Of a DNA stretch of 51,747 nucleotides, positions 8,352-17,381 are shown piece by piece. The position numbers were made by a program, and so were the translations under genes. Positions within the stretch are counted from its first letter, which is position 1; every line of letters begins with the position of its first letter. The stretch is from Pseudoalteromonas luteoviolacea NCIMB 1942. GTDB lineage: Bacteria; Pseudomonadota; Gammaproteobacteria; Enterobacterales; Alteromonadaceae. The stretch is from contig NZ_AUXT01000192.1 in the NCBI RefSeq assembly GCF_001625595.1, positions 1-51,747 on the forward strand, written 5' to 3'. The notes under the pieces were generated by a model. It saw only the letters and a list, made by a program, of their open reading frames with translations, searched no databases and was not told the origin of the DNA.

Positions 8352-9211
8352 GAAATATCAATATTGTAAATGGCTTTTTCCCTAATAAAAATTTTGGAGA
8401 TGATATGTTTCTAGCTTGTGCTGGAGAATATGTCGAAGGGGATTATGAAGTACGCAATTTAGCAAAAGAAAACAAAGGCTACCTAGCTTGGCTTGCGTAT
8501 TTATTTAAAAGAGTAAAGTCTTATACTTGGCTTGGTGGTACATTTATTGATAAAGATACAACTTTTCCAATGTTGATCTCTATGCTGATTGAATTCACCT
8601 TGGTGAAGCTCGCTGGCGCGAAATTGACCTTTGTTTCCGTTGGTTTATCGAGGGATGTTAATTTAATTAAAAAGCTATCACTAAAGTATATTTGCTGGCT
8701 GGCTAATGATGTATCAGCGAGAGATAAAGATAGTTTTGAGGCATATAAGCGTCATAACAAAGGCATGACTCTGACCGGTGATATTGTAGTCCTGAACGAG
8801 GGGTTGTTTCATAAGGGAATTAAGCAATCAAATCGTCGACTTCTTTTTGTGAGTGTTGATAAAAATAAGTCGTTACAAATTTTCAATGATAAGCAAAGTG
8901 TATTCAAACACTTATCTAATACTCCATCTGTAGTACAAGTAACTAGCCCATATCAGGCTGAGTCTCAAAAGAGGCTGTCAGAAGAGATATGTAACTCTTT
9001 GGGGTGTAGTTATGACTGCATTGATTATAGCTCTTTTAAAGAAGTGCTAGAGCTTATTGCAGAGTCAGAATGTGTAATCACTGATAGGCTGCATGTTGCG
9101 ATTGCTGGAGTAATTAATAACAAACCAGTTTATTTGTTTGGTGTTAGTGAAAAGTTGAAAGGTATCAATGATCTGTTGGACACACGTGGCCTTCTTACAT
9201 TGGTTTCGTAA
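8348..9211 (+). CDS. Polysaccharide pyruvyl transferase family protein
   Basis: This 287-aa protein belongs to the pyruvyl-transferase (CsaB/WcaK/ExoV-like) fold. It has the N-terminal NFGDD motif at about 15-19, a central TWLGGTFID segment, and ITDRLHVAIAG at about 243-253, the typical C-terminal motif. It should form a pyruvate ketal on the repeat, adding negative charge. Translation most likely starts at TTG 8348, which overlaps the preceding TGA and follows GGTGGA. The first ATG, at residue 19, would remove the conserved N-terminal motif. A few family members transfer other groups, so the substrate is inferred. Confidence 0.78.
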   Translation: MRNINIVNGFFPNKNFGDDMFLACAGEYVEGDYEVRNLAKENKGYLAWLAYLFKRVKSYTWLGGTFIDKDTTFPMLISMLIEFTLVKLAGAKLTFVSVGLSRDVNLIKKLSLKYICWLANDVSARDKDSFEAYKRHNKGMTLTGDIVVLNEGLFHKGIKQSNRRLLFVSVDKNKSLQIFNDKQSVFKHLSNTPSVVQVTSPYQAESQKRLSEEICNSLGCSYDCIDYSSFKEVLELIAESECVITDRLHVAIAGVINNKPVYLFGVSEKLKGINDLLDTRGLLTLVS

Positions 9212-9234
9212 CAACTTATTTGAAAGAGTGAAGA

Positions 9235-10335
9235 ATGAAAACTAATGCCGAAGTAATTAAAGTTGATGTAAGTCTAATAATTTCAGGCTTTTTTGCATTT
9301 TTGACTTTTGGTAACTTAGTGGTTGCTCTTACTGTCGTACCTTATTTTAAAGAGCCATTATTTTATTCGGTTTATATACTGAATTCGATGATATTACTTT
9401 TTGCATACTCGAGGCTAAAGCCGACTTACTGGAGTTTTCATCATGATAAAGATGCTAGTCTTTACATTAAATTTATAGGCATCTTATCTTCACTGCTAAT
9501 TCTTAGTGTTTACGTCGCGCAAGGAATGCCTAGTTTAATCGATTTTAGAACGAGCAATCATCATTCTCTAGGTATTATCTGGCTGCTTTTGAACGTGTGT
9601 TTATTAATATCACCGCTAGGTAACGTTAAAAAGAGCTATTTTTATATCGCTGTTACCTTAGTTGGTGTGTTGCTCACGGGGTCAAGACTTTACCTGCTTA
9701 TCTATATGGTACTCACCATGTTAGTTTTTGGTGTGAAACTTAAAAGTATAAAGACTGTTATAGTTCTTTCCATGACTGTCTTGTTATCGACTATTTTAGC
9801 CGTATTAAGAGAGTCAGGTGGAGGTGTCAACCGAGATGCTATTATATTCTTTCTATTTGAACTTATTGAACGGAATGTATCATTACTTAATGGGATAATG
9901 CTTAACTATAAGCATTGTGCAAACTCGCTGGAGTATAGTAATCCTATAGGTTTGTTAATACCGAGAGTTTTGTACTCTGATAAAGAGCTCGTTTTTAATA
10001 TCAGAGCGTTCATGTGTTTTTATGATAAGAAATTTGTGCCTTCTAAAAGCTCTGGTTTTTTTATGAGTGAATATTTCCTATATTTTGGAACCTGGGGAGG
10101 TGCAATACTTTCATGTATCATCGCACTGATTTACTCATTTTTACTGGTTAAGTTGTTTAATAGGCTTTCTTATAAATTTAAGTTGATATGTTTCCCATTA
10201 TTGTTCTTGGGTATTTTTGGGCCAATTGAAGGGTTGTATACTGCTTCATTTCAGATTGGCCTGATGTTATTTGTGATATTTGTTATATATGAGTTAATGC
10301 CGAAAAATGAAGGTTATTCTGTCTCCTCATCCTGA
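9235..10335 (+). CDS. Wzy-like O-antigen/capsule polymerase
   Basis: This 366-aa protein has about ten to eleven TM helices and a longer extracytoplasmic loop (about 205-285) between late helices, the usual Wzy plan. The stretch LTGSRLYLL in the middle resembles the arginine-containing segment of Wzy and WaaL proteins. It would join lipid-linked repeats of system A in the periplasm. Sequence similarity among Wzy proteins is low, so topology and location carry the call. The ribosome site is GAAAGAG/GTGAAG. The 3' end overlaps the next gene by 29 bases. Confidence 0.68.
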   Translation: MKTNAEVIKVDVSLIISGFFAFLTFGNLVVALTVVPYFKEPLFYSVYILNSMILLFAYSRLKPTYWSFHHDKDASLYIKFIGILSSLLILSVYVAQGMPSLIDFRTSNHHSLGIIWLLLNVCLLISPLGNVKKSYFYIAVTLVGVLLTGSRLYLLIYMVLTMLVFGVKLKSIKTVIVLSMTVLLSTILAVLRESGGGVNRDAIIFFLFELIERNVSLLNGIMLNYKHCANSLEYSNPIGLLIPRVLYSDKELVFNIRAFMCFYDKKFVPSKSSGFFMSEYFLYFGTWGGAILSCIIALIYSFLLVKLFNRLSYKFKLICFPLLFLGIFGPIEGLYTASFQIGLMLFVIFVIYELMPKNEGYSVSSS

Positions 10336-11167
10336 AAAAACTGCTGGCTATAAATTTGATGAAAATTATGCAGAAAAAAACGATTTTCAAATTATAAGTT
10401 TAAAGTCACCTAACAAGTTAATTAATCTAATTCAGTTATTTATCTCGCTTCCCTTTGTACCTATTATGGGTGTTTATGGGGCGATAACGTTTATTCGTGT
10501 TCTAAGTAAGCTGAACGTTGTAAAACAAAGCTCAGAAGTTTGCATCTCTAGGTCATTGTTTCCATCGGTTTTATTGCCAGGTAAGACCTCTGTTTTATAT
10601 CACAATATTGAGCTTTTATATTATTTTGAAGAAGCTAAAGCTTCAAAAAGCTTTTTAAAAAAAGCTATTTTTTACCATCAATTCCTCGTGTTGAAACTTT
10701 TTGAGTTTAAGGGGTTAGGAAATAGCTTAGTTATTTGTCTTTCAATGACTGAGAGCAGGCTATTAAATCGTAAAAAGCGCAATGCGATTTTCAGTAAAAG
10801 TACATTGTTTACACGTACGGTGAAAGACGAGCAGTTTTTAAGTGAATTTGATGGGGATGATATTTGCTTTTTTGGAGCCTTCAACAATGTGAGAAATATT
10901 GAAATGGCAGAAAACCTTCAAAAGGTATATCCAAATATTCGCTTTTTTGGACGTCACGGTGAGCTATTGCCCAGTCATCTAAAAGTGAACTATAAAGGGG
11001 AAATAGACGACTTTTCAAAGTTTATTAACTCTAATGTACTCGTGATGATTGAAGCTCCAAAAGCTGGTGTTCAGACTAAAGTTGTTGACTGGCTTGAGAA
11101 TGGGGGAAAAGTATTTATTCCGAATAATTTGAGACGTAAGATGTGGGGTAAATTAAATGAGCGCTAA
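10307..11167 (+). CDS. Putative glycosyltransferase (GT-B-like, divergent)
   Basis: This 286-aa cytoplasmic protein has no signal peptide. A segment VLYHNIELLYY (about 96-106) resembles the HNIE motif of GT4-type transferases. GAFNNVRNIEMA (about 190-201) followed by ...RFFGRHGE looks like the beginning of a nucleotide-sugar domain. It is shorter than standard GT4 enzymes and ends shortly after the expected acceptor/donor region (PKAGVQTKVVDWLENG), so it could be a compact or diverged form. It lies between the polymerase and a clear GT4 gene, overlapping both. Confidence 0.55.
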   Translation: MKVILSPHPEKTAGYKFDENYAEKNDFQIISLKSPNKLINLIQLFISLPFVPIMGVYGAITFIRVLSKLNVVKQSSEVCISRSLFPSVLLPGKTSVLYHNIELLYYFEEAKASKSFLKKAIFYHQFLVLKLFEFKGLGNSLVICLSMTESRLLNRKKRNAIFSKSTLFTRTVKDEQFLSEFDGDDICFFGAFNNVRNIEMAENLQKVYPNIRFFGRHGELLPSHLKVNYKGEIDDFSKFINSNVLVMIEAPKAGVQTKVVDWLENGGKVFIPNNLRRKMWGKLNER

Positions 11168-12173
11168 AACAGCTATTATATGCAATTCAAATAACCCAGA
11201 CCTAGCAATGTACTTTAGCAAAAAGGTTAAATGTTTCAGAGACGAAGCCTATTTCCTTGCAAATAAAGAAATTGCAAACAACCTGAATATCGGCTGTTCT
11301 TCAGTGTCAAAAGTTTCAGGTCTGAGTTTTGGTCTTATTATCGACTCGTTTCTAGCCTTTATTGTAGTCTTTAAGTTGCTTTTTAATAGAGTCAATACAG
11401 TAGTTTTTGATACTGCACACATCTCAAATCTGCCATTAGCAGTGCTGTGTAAAATATGTGGAATTAAGCTGGTTTTTACTATTCATGATTGGAACCCTCA
11501 TGAAGGCAAGCAGCAAAAAAATGTACTCCTCTACAATAAATTCGTCGATAAAGTGTTAGCGAATGCTTACATTACCTTTTCAAAAGTGAATACTGACACT
11601 AAAGTTTACCAGCTGAGGTTGTCAGGCTTTGAAAAGCAATCCCCAGCACAGCCTGATGGATACTATTTATTTTTTGGCAGAATTGAGCCTTATAAAGGTC
11701 TAAGGCATTTGGTTAGTATTGCAAAAGCTATGCATGAAAAAGGTTTACCTGAGAAGATCATCGTTGCTGGACGAGGCGAAGACAATTCTATAGATGAGTT
11801 GGAGGCATTACCTAATGTAGAAGTCATAAATAGGTTTATTTCTGACCAAGAACTTGACGGTCTACTGAAGGGGGCTATAGCTACATTATTACCATATGAC
11901 TCTGCTACTCAAAGCGGCGTGATTTTACACTCTTATTCATATTCTAAGCCAGTCGTCGCTTTTGATGTTGGTGCACTTCACGAATATATCAATGATGGAG
12001 TAAGTGGTATTTTAGTTGAACATGGAAATACGTCTCTCTTTACAGAGAAAATGCATTATATTAATGAAAATTATGACTTTTTTATGAGCGGCGTAGAATC
12101 CGAGTTTAAGGAATTTGATGATAATGCGCTTGAAAGACAATACAAAGCGTTATTAGAAAGTTTAAAAAGATAA
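11157..12173 (+). CDS. GT4-family glycosyltransferase
   Basis: This is a 338-aa GT-B glycosyltransferase. The C-terminal Glycos_transf_1 domain starts at about 170 with LFFGRIEPYKGLRHLV. It continues with KIIVAGRGED, the PNVEVINRFIS strand and QSGVILHSYSYSKPVVAFDVGALHEYINDG at about 253-282, the nucleotide-sugar binding region. The N-terminal half has TIHDWNPHEGK, an acceptor-domain motif. The donor is unknown; GDP-mannose is plausible because the next two genes make it. It overlaps the previous gene by 11 bases. Confidence 0.85.
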   Translation: MSAKTAIICNSNNPDLAMYFSKKVKCFRDEAYFLANKEIANNLNIGCSSVSKVSGLSFGLIIDSFLAFIVVFKLLFNRVNTVVFDTAHISNLPLAVLCKICGIKLVFTIHDWNPHEGKQQKNVLLYNKFVDKVLANAYITFSKVNTDTKVYQLRLSGFEKQSPAQPDGYYLFFGRIEPYKGLRHLVSIAKAMHEKGLPEKIIVAGRGEDNSIDELEALPNVEVINRFISDQELDGLLKGAIATLLPYDSATQSGVILHSYSYSKPVVAFDVGALHEYINDGVSGILVEHGNTSLFTEKMHYINENYDFFMSGVESEFKEFDDNALERQYKALLESLKR

Positions 12174-12187
12174 TTATTAGGTGATTT

Positions 12188-13597
12188 ATGATTTTACCAG
12201 TGATCATGGCTGGAGGCTCTGGCACAAGATTGTGGCCACTGTCAAGGGGCAATTATCCAAAGCAGTTCTTGAAGCTGTGCGGTGAGCACACGATGTTACA
12301 GCAAACCGTTCTTCGTTTAAGTGGCATAAACCACTCTGCGCCTATGCTGATTTGCAACGAAGAACACCGCTTTATCGCAGCTGAGCAACTAAGAGCTATA
12401 AGCTCTCAAAATAGTGGTATTTTCCTTGAACCTGTAGGCCGAAATACTGCTCCTGCAATTGCTCTAGCTGCATTAAAAGCGACGAAAGAAAATGAAGATG
12501 CGCTACTTCTTGTACTTGCTGCTGATCATGTTATTGGCAACCAAGAGGCATTTACAAAAAGCGTTGAAGCTGCAAAGCCTCTTGCTGAGTCAGGCAAACT
12601 CGTAACATTTGGTATTGTAGGGAATAAACCAGAGACAGGTTACGGGTACATTAAGCGTGGAGAGTCAGTAAATACAGATTCCTTCCACGTTGCAGAGTTT
12701 GTCGAAAAGCCAGATCTTGATACAGCTAAAAGATATTTAGAATCAGGTGAATATTACTGGAATAGCGGTATGTTTATGTTTAAGGCATCAGCATATTTAA
12801 GTGAGCTACAAGCACACCGTCCAGATATCTATAAAGCTTGCGTTGCTGCTTCCGAAAATAGCAGTACTGATCTTGACTTTATTAGAATTGATAAAGAAGC
12901 CTTTGAGTCATGCCCAGATGAGTCAGTAGACTATGCTGTAATGGAGCACACCAAACATGCTGTAGTTGTTCCTATGGACGCAGACTGGAATGATGTTGGC
13001 GGGTTTTCTGCCCTGTGGGATGTTCAAGAGAAAGATTCTCATGGCAACGTATTTCTTGGGGACGTAAAATCAAAAGAAACCAAGAATACTTTGGTTTATG
13101 GCGAAGGCAAATTGGTTGCTACAGTTGGTGTTGAAGATCTTGTCATCATTAATACCAAGGACGCTATCTTAGTTGCAGACAAAAATAAAGCGCAAGATGT
13201 GAAATTGATAGTTAACGAGCTGAAGGCGCAGGAAAGGCAAGAAGTTACATTCCATCGAGAAGTATATCGACCTTGGGGTAAGTATGACTCAATTGATAGT
13301 GGTGAACGTTTTCAAGTGAAACGCATTACAGTAAAGCCTGGTGCTAAGCTGTCTGTGCAAATGCACCATCACAGAGCTGAGCATTGGATTGTTGTTTCCG
13401 GTACGGCCAAAGTACTAATTGGTGACAAAGAACAATTCGTTACTGAGAATGAGTCTGTATATATCCCAATAACTGAAATACATGCTTTGGAAAACCCTGG
13501 TAAGGTAGATTTAGAGCTGATCGAGGTCCAATCAGGTACTTACTTGGGCGAAGATGATATAGTTCGTTTCGAAGATAGATACGGAAGAGTTAAATAA
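12188..13597 (+). CDS. manC: Mannose-1-phosphate guanylyltransferase / mannose-6-phosphate isomerase (ManC/CpsB)
   Basis: This is a 469-aa bifunctional type II PMI-GMP of the usual length. The N-terminal nucleotidyltransferase domain has [19 protein letters not shown] at about 9-27, the FVEKP motif and NSGMFMF. The C-terminal cupin isomerase domain (about 350-469) has [10 protein letters not shown] and metal-ligand histidines in [10 protein letters not shown] near 392. It converts fructose-6-P to mannose-6-P and makes GDP-mannose from mannose-1-P. With manB, whose start overlaps its stop, it completes the GDP-mannose route. No gmd or fcl is present, so mannose itself rather than fucose is expected. 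Confidence 0.95.
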   Translation: MILPVIMAGGSGTRLWPLSRGNYPKQFLKLCGEHTMLQQTVLRLSGINHSAPMLICNEEHRFIAAEQLRAISSQNSGIFLEPVGRNTAPAIALAALKATKENEDALLLVLAADHVIGNQEAFTKSVEAAKPLAESGKLVTFGIVGNKPETGYGYIKRGESVNTDSFHVAEFVEKPDLDTAKRYLESGEYYWNSGMFMFKASAYLSELQAHRPDIYKACVAASENSSTDLDFIRIDKEAFESCPDESVDYAVMEHTKHAVVVPMDADWNDVGGFSALWDVQEKDSHGNVFLGDVKSKETKNTLVYGEGKLVATVGVEDLVIINTKDAILVADKNKAQDVKLIVNELKAQERQEVTFHREVYRPWGKYDSIDSGERFQVKRITVKPGAKLSVQMHHHRAEHWIVVSGTAKVLIGDKEQFVTENESVYIPITEIHALENPGKVDLELIEVQSGTYLGEDDIVRFEDRYGRVK

Positions 13598-15036
13598 TGA
13601 CCAACGCGAGTCAATTAATTAAGCAAAGCGGTATTGAGTTTGGGACAAGTGGTGCGAGAGGTTTAGTTGAGCAATTTACGCCTCAAGCTTGCTATGCGTT
13701 TACTGTCGCTTTTATTAAAGCGTTGGAAGGTGAATTCTCGTTTCAGAGAGTTGCGATAGCAATAGACAATCGTCCGAGCAGTTATGCTATGGCTAAATCT
13801 ATTTCTGCGATGGTAAAACATCTGGGCTATGAAGCTGAGTTTTTTGGTGTATTACCAACACCTGCACTCGCATTTTACGCTCTTCAAAACCGCATGCCAT
13901 GCATAATGGTCACGGGTAGTCATATCCCTTTTGACCGTAATGGATTAAAGTTTTATCGTCCTGATGGTGAAATCTCAAAAGCTGATGAATTTAAAATCAT
14001 TAATTGCAATGAGAGTGTTACCACACCAGATAGTGAAGATGAACTAGATATATTGAGCGGTGCAACTAATTTGTACATAGAGAGATATACACAACACTTC
14101 CCCAATAAACCATTTTCTGGAAAAAGGTTGGGTATATATGAGCATTCAAGTGCGGGACGAGATATTTATAAAAAAATATTTGAATCACTTGGTGCAGAAG
14201 TGATCTCTTTGGGAAGAAGTGACCAATTTGTGCCGATTGATACTGAAGCAGTCTCTGATGAAGATAAGAGCAAGGCTTTGAATTGGTCTAAAGAACTAAA
14301 TCTAGATGCCATTTTTTCGACCGACGGCGATGGGGATAGACCTCTCATTGCTGAAGAGCTTGGTAATTGGCTTAGAGGTGACATTTTAGGCCTAGCTACT
14401 GCAAAATATTTGAAAGCAAAGCTGCTGGCAACTCCTGTCAGTTGCAATACCGCCATTGAGTTATCTGATACTTTTGAAAAAGTGGTTCGAACTAAAATTG
14501 GTTCACCGTATGTTATTGAAGCATTTAGTGGCCAAGATGAAAACTTAAAACCTTATGCTGGCTTCGAAGCCAACGGTGGTTTTTTGTTAGGAACAGATTG
14601 CAACTACGGAGGCGGTATATTCCACGCTTTGCCAACGAGAGATGCCGTACTACCAGCTCTAGTGCTTTTCAATGAAGCTTGGTCTAATCAAAAGGAAATT
14701 AGTGAACTTATTGAAGAACTACCCAGTCGGTTCACAGCAAGTGACCGAATTAAGGAATTTCCAAGGGAAATTAGCCTTTCTTTAATAGACAAGTTTGCTA
14801 ATTCAGAAGATATGAGAGGCAAGCTTCAAGAAGTGCTGTCTATTGAAGGAACTCTAGAATCATCTAATGAAATAGATGGATATAGAATGGTATTTACAAA
14901 TAATGAGATAGTTCACTTCAGGCCGTCAGGTAATGCACCTGAATTGAGATGTTATGCGGAAGCCGATAGGCAAGAACGAGCAGAACATTTGGTTAATCTT
15001 GCGCTTAGAACGCTCAAAGAGCTCTCTATCACTTAG
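13597..15036 (+). CDS. manB: Phosphomannomutase (ManB/CpsG type)
   Basis: This 479-aa alpha-D-phosphohexomutase begins with the phosphate-entry segment FGTSGARGLV. The phosphoserine loop reads VTGSHIPFDRNG at about 106-117 (instead of the commoner TASHNP), the metal loop is DGDGDRPLI near 243, and the C-terminal phosphate-binding loop is RPSGNAPELR. It interconverts mannose-6-P and mannose-1-P. The TGSHIP variant is, as far as I recall, usual in a marine ManB subgroup, so activity is expected. It is the last gene before a 436-base gap. Confidence 0.9.
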   Translation: MTNASQLIKQSGIEFGTSGARGLVEQFTPQACYAFTVAFIKALEGEFSFQRVAIAIDNRPSSYAMAKSISAMVKHLGYEAEFFGVLPTPALAFYALQNRMPCIMVTGSHIPFDRNGLKFYRPDGEISKADEFKIINCNESVTTPDSEDELDILSGATNLYIERYTQHFPNKPFSGKRLGIYEHSSAGRDIYKKIFESLGAEVISLGRSDQFVPIDTEAVSDEDKSKALNWSKELNLDAIFSTDGDGDRPLIAEELGNWLRGDILGLATAKYLKAKLLATPVSCNTAIELSDTFEKVVRTKIGSPYVIEAFSGQDENLKPYAGFEANGGFLLGTDCNYGGGIFHALPTRDAVLPALVLFNEAWSNQKEISELIEELPSRFTASDRIKEFPREISLSLIDKFANSEDMRGKLQEVLSIEGTLESSNEIDGYRMVFTNNEIVHFRPSGNAPELRCYAEADRQERAEHLVNLALRTLKELSIT

Positions 15037-15472
15037 TATTAAATCAAGCAGTATATGGCTTACTAGGGGTTGATACAGTATTTTATTGACCCCCTTAACC
15101 AGTTCCGTTTCTCTGCAATAGGCTAAGTTAACATACTTTAAATTGGTTCATTAAATGGCTAGAAGTCATAGCCCTATTTAGTTTTCTTTATTTCAACTTA
15201 TTGTAACAACAAAGATTTGTATCAACTCTTGGTATATGTTGATAGTCGCTATTTTGAATAGTCTGTAGGAATTCACGTATGGCGTAAAAGCCTCTTGGAA
15301 CTATAGGTGTTCAACCCTTACTCGTTAATCCCCCTCGTAATTTCCCTTTACTTTAAAATTTCTGACATTTTTCCCCTTCATTATGTCCTTGTAAGCTTTA
15401 TTCGAAAATTTAATGTCACCTTTGAAGGGCCGTTGAAGCTTAGTCTACTAAATGGCAGGCAAGGAAAAGTAA
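15037..15472 (+). other. 436-base gap between manB and ugd
   Basis: A hairpin at 15066-15093 (GGGGTTGAT / ATTGACCCC, two G-U pairs) has no T-run and is a doubtful terminator. A candidate promoter follows at 15128-15156, and a small dyad GGCTA...TAGCC lies at 15157-15173. An open frame of 78 codons at 15307-15543 overlaps ugd out of frame and looks spurious. ugd may be expressed separately. Confidence 0.5.
15128..15156 (+). promoter_or_regulatory. Candidate promoter for ugd
   Basis: A -35 TTAACA (5/6), a 17-base spacer and a -10 TTAAAT (4/6). It would give a leader of about 310 bases before ugd. This is a motif match only. Confidence 0.35.
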
Positions 15473-16639
15473 ATGAAAATAGCGGTTGCAGGAATAGGCT
15501 ATGTAGGGCTTTCCAATGCAGTATTGTTGGCCCAACACAATGAAGTCATGGCTTATGATATCGATGAAAGTAAGGTGAGTGCGATAAACAATAGGTTATC
15601 GCCAATTCTAGATGAAGATATTAGTGAATACTTGACGGATGGGAATTTGCGGCTCACTGCAACCTCAGACAAAGTCGAAGCATTCTTAAGAGCAGAGTTT
15701 GTGATAGTCGCAACGCCGACTAATTATGACCCGATAACAAATTGTTTTAACACGACATCAGTTGAAGGGGTCATTGAAGATATTATCGCGATTAACCCCA
15801 CTGCACACATAATAATAAAGTCTACAGTGCCCGTTGGTTATACGATTGGGCTACAACAAAAACACCAATCTGAGCAGATAATATTTTCGCCCGAGTTTTT
15901 AAGAGAGGGTAAAGCACTTTATGACAACTTGTACCCATCTAGAATTATCGTTGGAAGTAAGAGCCAAAAGGCCCATCATTTTGCAGAGCTGATGTCACTT
16001 GGAGCTAAGAAAGTGGATGTGGAAACTTTGTTTACTGGTTCTACCGAAGCTGAGGCGGTGAAACTCTTTTCAAACACCTATTTGGCAATGCGGATTGCTT
16101 ATTTTAACGAGTTGGATAGTTACTCAGAAGCACATCAGCTAAATACACGCGAAATTATCAAGGGAGTGGGTTTGGACCCAAGAATAGGTGATCATTATAA
16201 CAACCCTTCGTTTGGTTATGGTGGATACTGCCTGCCAAAAGACACCAAGCAACTAGTGGCAAACTACCAAGATGTACCAAGTAATATTATCGGCGCGATT
16301 GTGGATGCGAATCGTACCAGAAAAGATTTTGTAGCTGAGTCGATATTAAAGAGGCAGCCTAAGGTTGTTGGGATACATCGATTGGTCATGAAATTTGGTT
16401 CAGACAACTTCAGAGCTTCTGCTATTCAAGGTGTTATGAAGCGAATAAAAGCAAAAGGAATAGAAGTTATCATCTATGAGCCTACGTATCGCGAGGAGAG
16501 GTTCTTCAATTCAAGGGTGATTAGTGACTTAGCGCAGTTGAAGTTGGAGGCTGATATTATAGTGACAAACAGAATGTCTCAGGAGTTAGAGGATGTTAAG
16601 TATAAAGTTTATACACGAGATTTATTTGGCAAGGATTGA
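15473..16639 (+). CDS. ugd: UDP-glucose 6-dehydrogenase
   Basis: This 388-aa enzyme oxidises UDP-glucose twice to UDP-glucuronic acid with two NAD. The N-terminal Rossmann fold has [11 protein letters not shown] at about 5-15. The central domain has [14 protein letters not shown], and the catalytic cysteine is in [12 protein letters not shown], Cys253. The compact ~388-aa form with a short C-terminal domain is the enterobacterial/vibrio Ugd type. The ribosome site AAGGAAAAG precedes the ATG. UDP-GlcA should feed system A, giving an acidic repeat. A good terminator follows. Confidence 0.95.
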   Translation: MKIAVAGIGYVGLSNAVLLAQHNEVMAYDIDESKVSAINNRLSPILDEDISEYLTDGNLRLTATSDKVEAFLRAEFVIVATPTNYDPITNCFNTTSVEGVIEDIIAINPTAHIIIKSTVPVGYTIGLQQKHQSEQIIFSPEFLREGKALYDNLYPSRIIVGSKSQKAHHFAELMSLGAKKVDVETLFTGSTEAEAVKLFSNTYLAMRIAYFNELDSYSEAHQLNTREIIKGVGLDPRIGDHYNNPSFGYGGYCLPKDTKQLVANYQDVPSNIIGAIVDANRTRKDFVAESILKRQPKVVGIHRLVMKFGSDNFRASAIQGVMKRIKAKGIEVIIYEPTYREERFFNSRVISDLAQLKLEADIIVTNRMSQELEDVKYKVYTRDLFGKD

Positions 16640-16725
16640 GGCTACCTATAGCTTCACTCGAAGAAAGGGTAAAGCAGCTTTAATCACTGATTAAGCATTT
16701 TGAGATATCATAAATACCTGAGCAT

Positions 16726-16755
16726 AAAGTTCAGCACATATGCTGGAACTTTTTT
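16726..16755 (+). terminator. Intrinsic terminator after ugd
   Basis: The arms AAAGTTCAGCA (16726-16736) and TGCTGGAACTTT (16741-16752) pair with a single bulged C around a CATA loop. They are followed by T at 16750-16755. This closes system A and insulates system B. Confidence 0.85.
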
Positions 16756-16854
16756 GGAAACTTGTTCTCCGACCTCTTTTACTCGCATTTTTAGTAATAT
16801 TAATTGAATCTGTATTAATACTAATGTTTTGCATCTCGCAACAGCTGTTTATGA

Positions 16855-16883
16855 TTGGCGATGGAAAATTTATTCTGTATAAT
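16855..16883 (+). promoter_or_regulatory. Distal promoter of the wza operon
   Basis: A -35 TTGGCG (4/6), exactly 17 bases, and a perfect -10 TATAAT (16878-16883). Transcription would start near 16890, about 490 bases before wza. Upstream is a 7-bp inverted repeat (16798-16804 / 16814-16820, nine-base spacer) that could be an operator. Confidence 0.65.
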
Positions 16884-16927
16884 ATTTGAGGTTAGGGAGC
16901 TTTCTAAATAAAGATACAAGGAATAGT

Positions 16928-17005
16928 ATGAAAACAATTCTAAATACCTCTATTTCTGGCTCAACAACTGTAGAGGAATCACCAAATTTTTCTCGAAATC
17001 AATGA
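16928..17005 (+). CDS. Possible 25-codon leader peptide upstream of wza
   Basis: A short frame with ATG at 16928, an AAGGAA ribosome site seven bases upstream, and TGA at 17003-17005, lying just behind the distal promoter. The peptide begins MKTILNTSISG, is rich in serine and threonine (8 of 25) and ends SRNQ. It has no membrane segment and I do not recognise it. The stop lies ten bases before an RNA arm that can pair with two alternative partners downstream, the layout of a translated leader. It could equally be a chance ORF. Confidence 0.35.
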   Translation: MKTILNTSISGSTTVEESPNFSRNQ

Positions 17006-17014
17006 GCTGTTCAT

Positions 17015-17171
17015 CGGTCGGCTACTTGGTTTGTGGTGCAGTAAATTACAATTCACGGTTAGTTTGAATTTTGCAATTATCTTTTCAGATATTGAAATCA
17101 GAAAGCCGACTGTATGGTGATAAATAACCCCCTAAAAGGTGTATTAAAATTGGTACTAGCCGAGATTTTTT
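17015..17171 (+). promoter_or_regulatory. Possible attenuator: one arm with two competing partners
   Basis: The arm 17015-17024 can pair with 17104-17112 (nine pairs, CGGTCGGCT with AGCCGACTG, one G-U) or with 17157-17163 (seven pairs, TCGGCTA with TAGCCGA). The two pairings exclude each other. The second partner is followed by a run of six T (17166-17171), as in a terminator arm. The loops are long (80 and 132 bases), so this is only a suggestion until folded. Confidence 0.3.
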
Positions 17172-17265
17172 CATGTAAATCAAGCGTATTCTAGTTGGAA
17201 TTTATTTGCATGGCTATTGCAACAAATCTTTAGTAAAACTCATGTAACATTAACGCAATGTAAAC

Positions 17266-17294
17266 TTGCGATTGATTTCATCGCATGCTTTAAT
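17266..17294 (+). promoter_or_regulatory. Proximal wza promoter with overlapping dyad operator
   Basis: A -35 TTGCGA (4/6), a 17-base spacer and a -10 TTTAAT (5/6) preceded by TGC, an extended -10. A perfect dyad TGCGAT-7-ATCGCA (17267-17285) covers the -35 and spacer, and a further ATCGCA at 17300-17305 falls at the predicted start. A regulator binding here would occlude or remodel the promoter. Confidence 0.5.
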
Positions 17295-17381
17295 TAGCCA
17301 TCGCATAAGTAGGACTTATGTTTCTTAGTTGAAAACAACTCAGATAGTAAGAATAAGTATTAAAATATTTAGGAATAACAA

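Noticed and set aside
10629..10678. AT-rich hairpin with T-run inside the divergent glycosyltransferase gene, terminator-like
   Set aside because: The stem is almost only A-T pairs in lysine/phenylalanine codons. It is likely compositional.
15307..15543. 78-codon open frame before and into ugd
   Set aside because: No ribosome site, no recognisable protein features, and its last 70 bases overlap the clear ugd start in another frame.
16640..17381. RfaH ops/JUMPstart element upstream of wza
   Set aside because: Searched by eye for GGCGGTAG-like sequence and found none.
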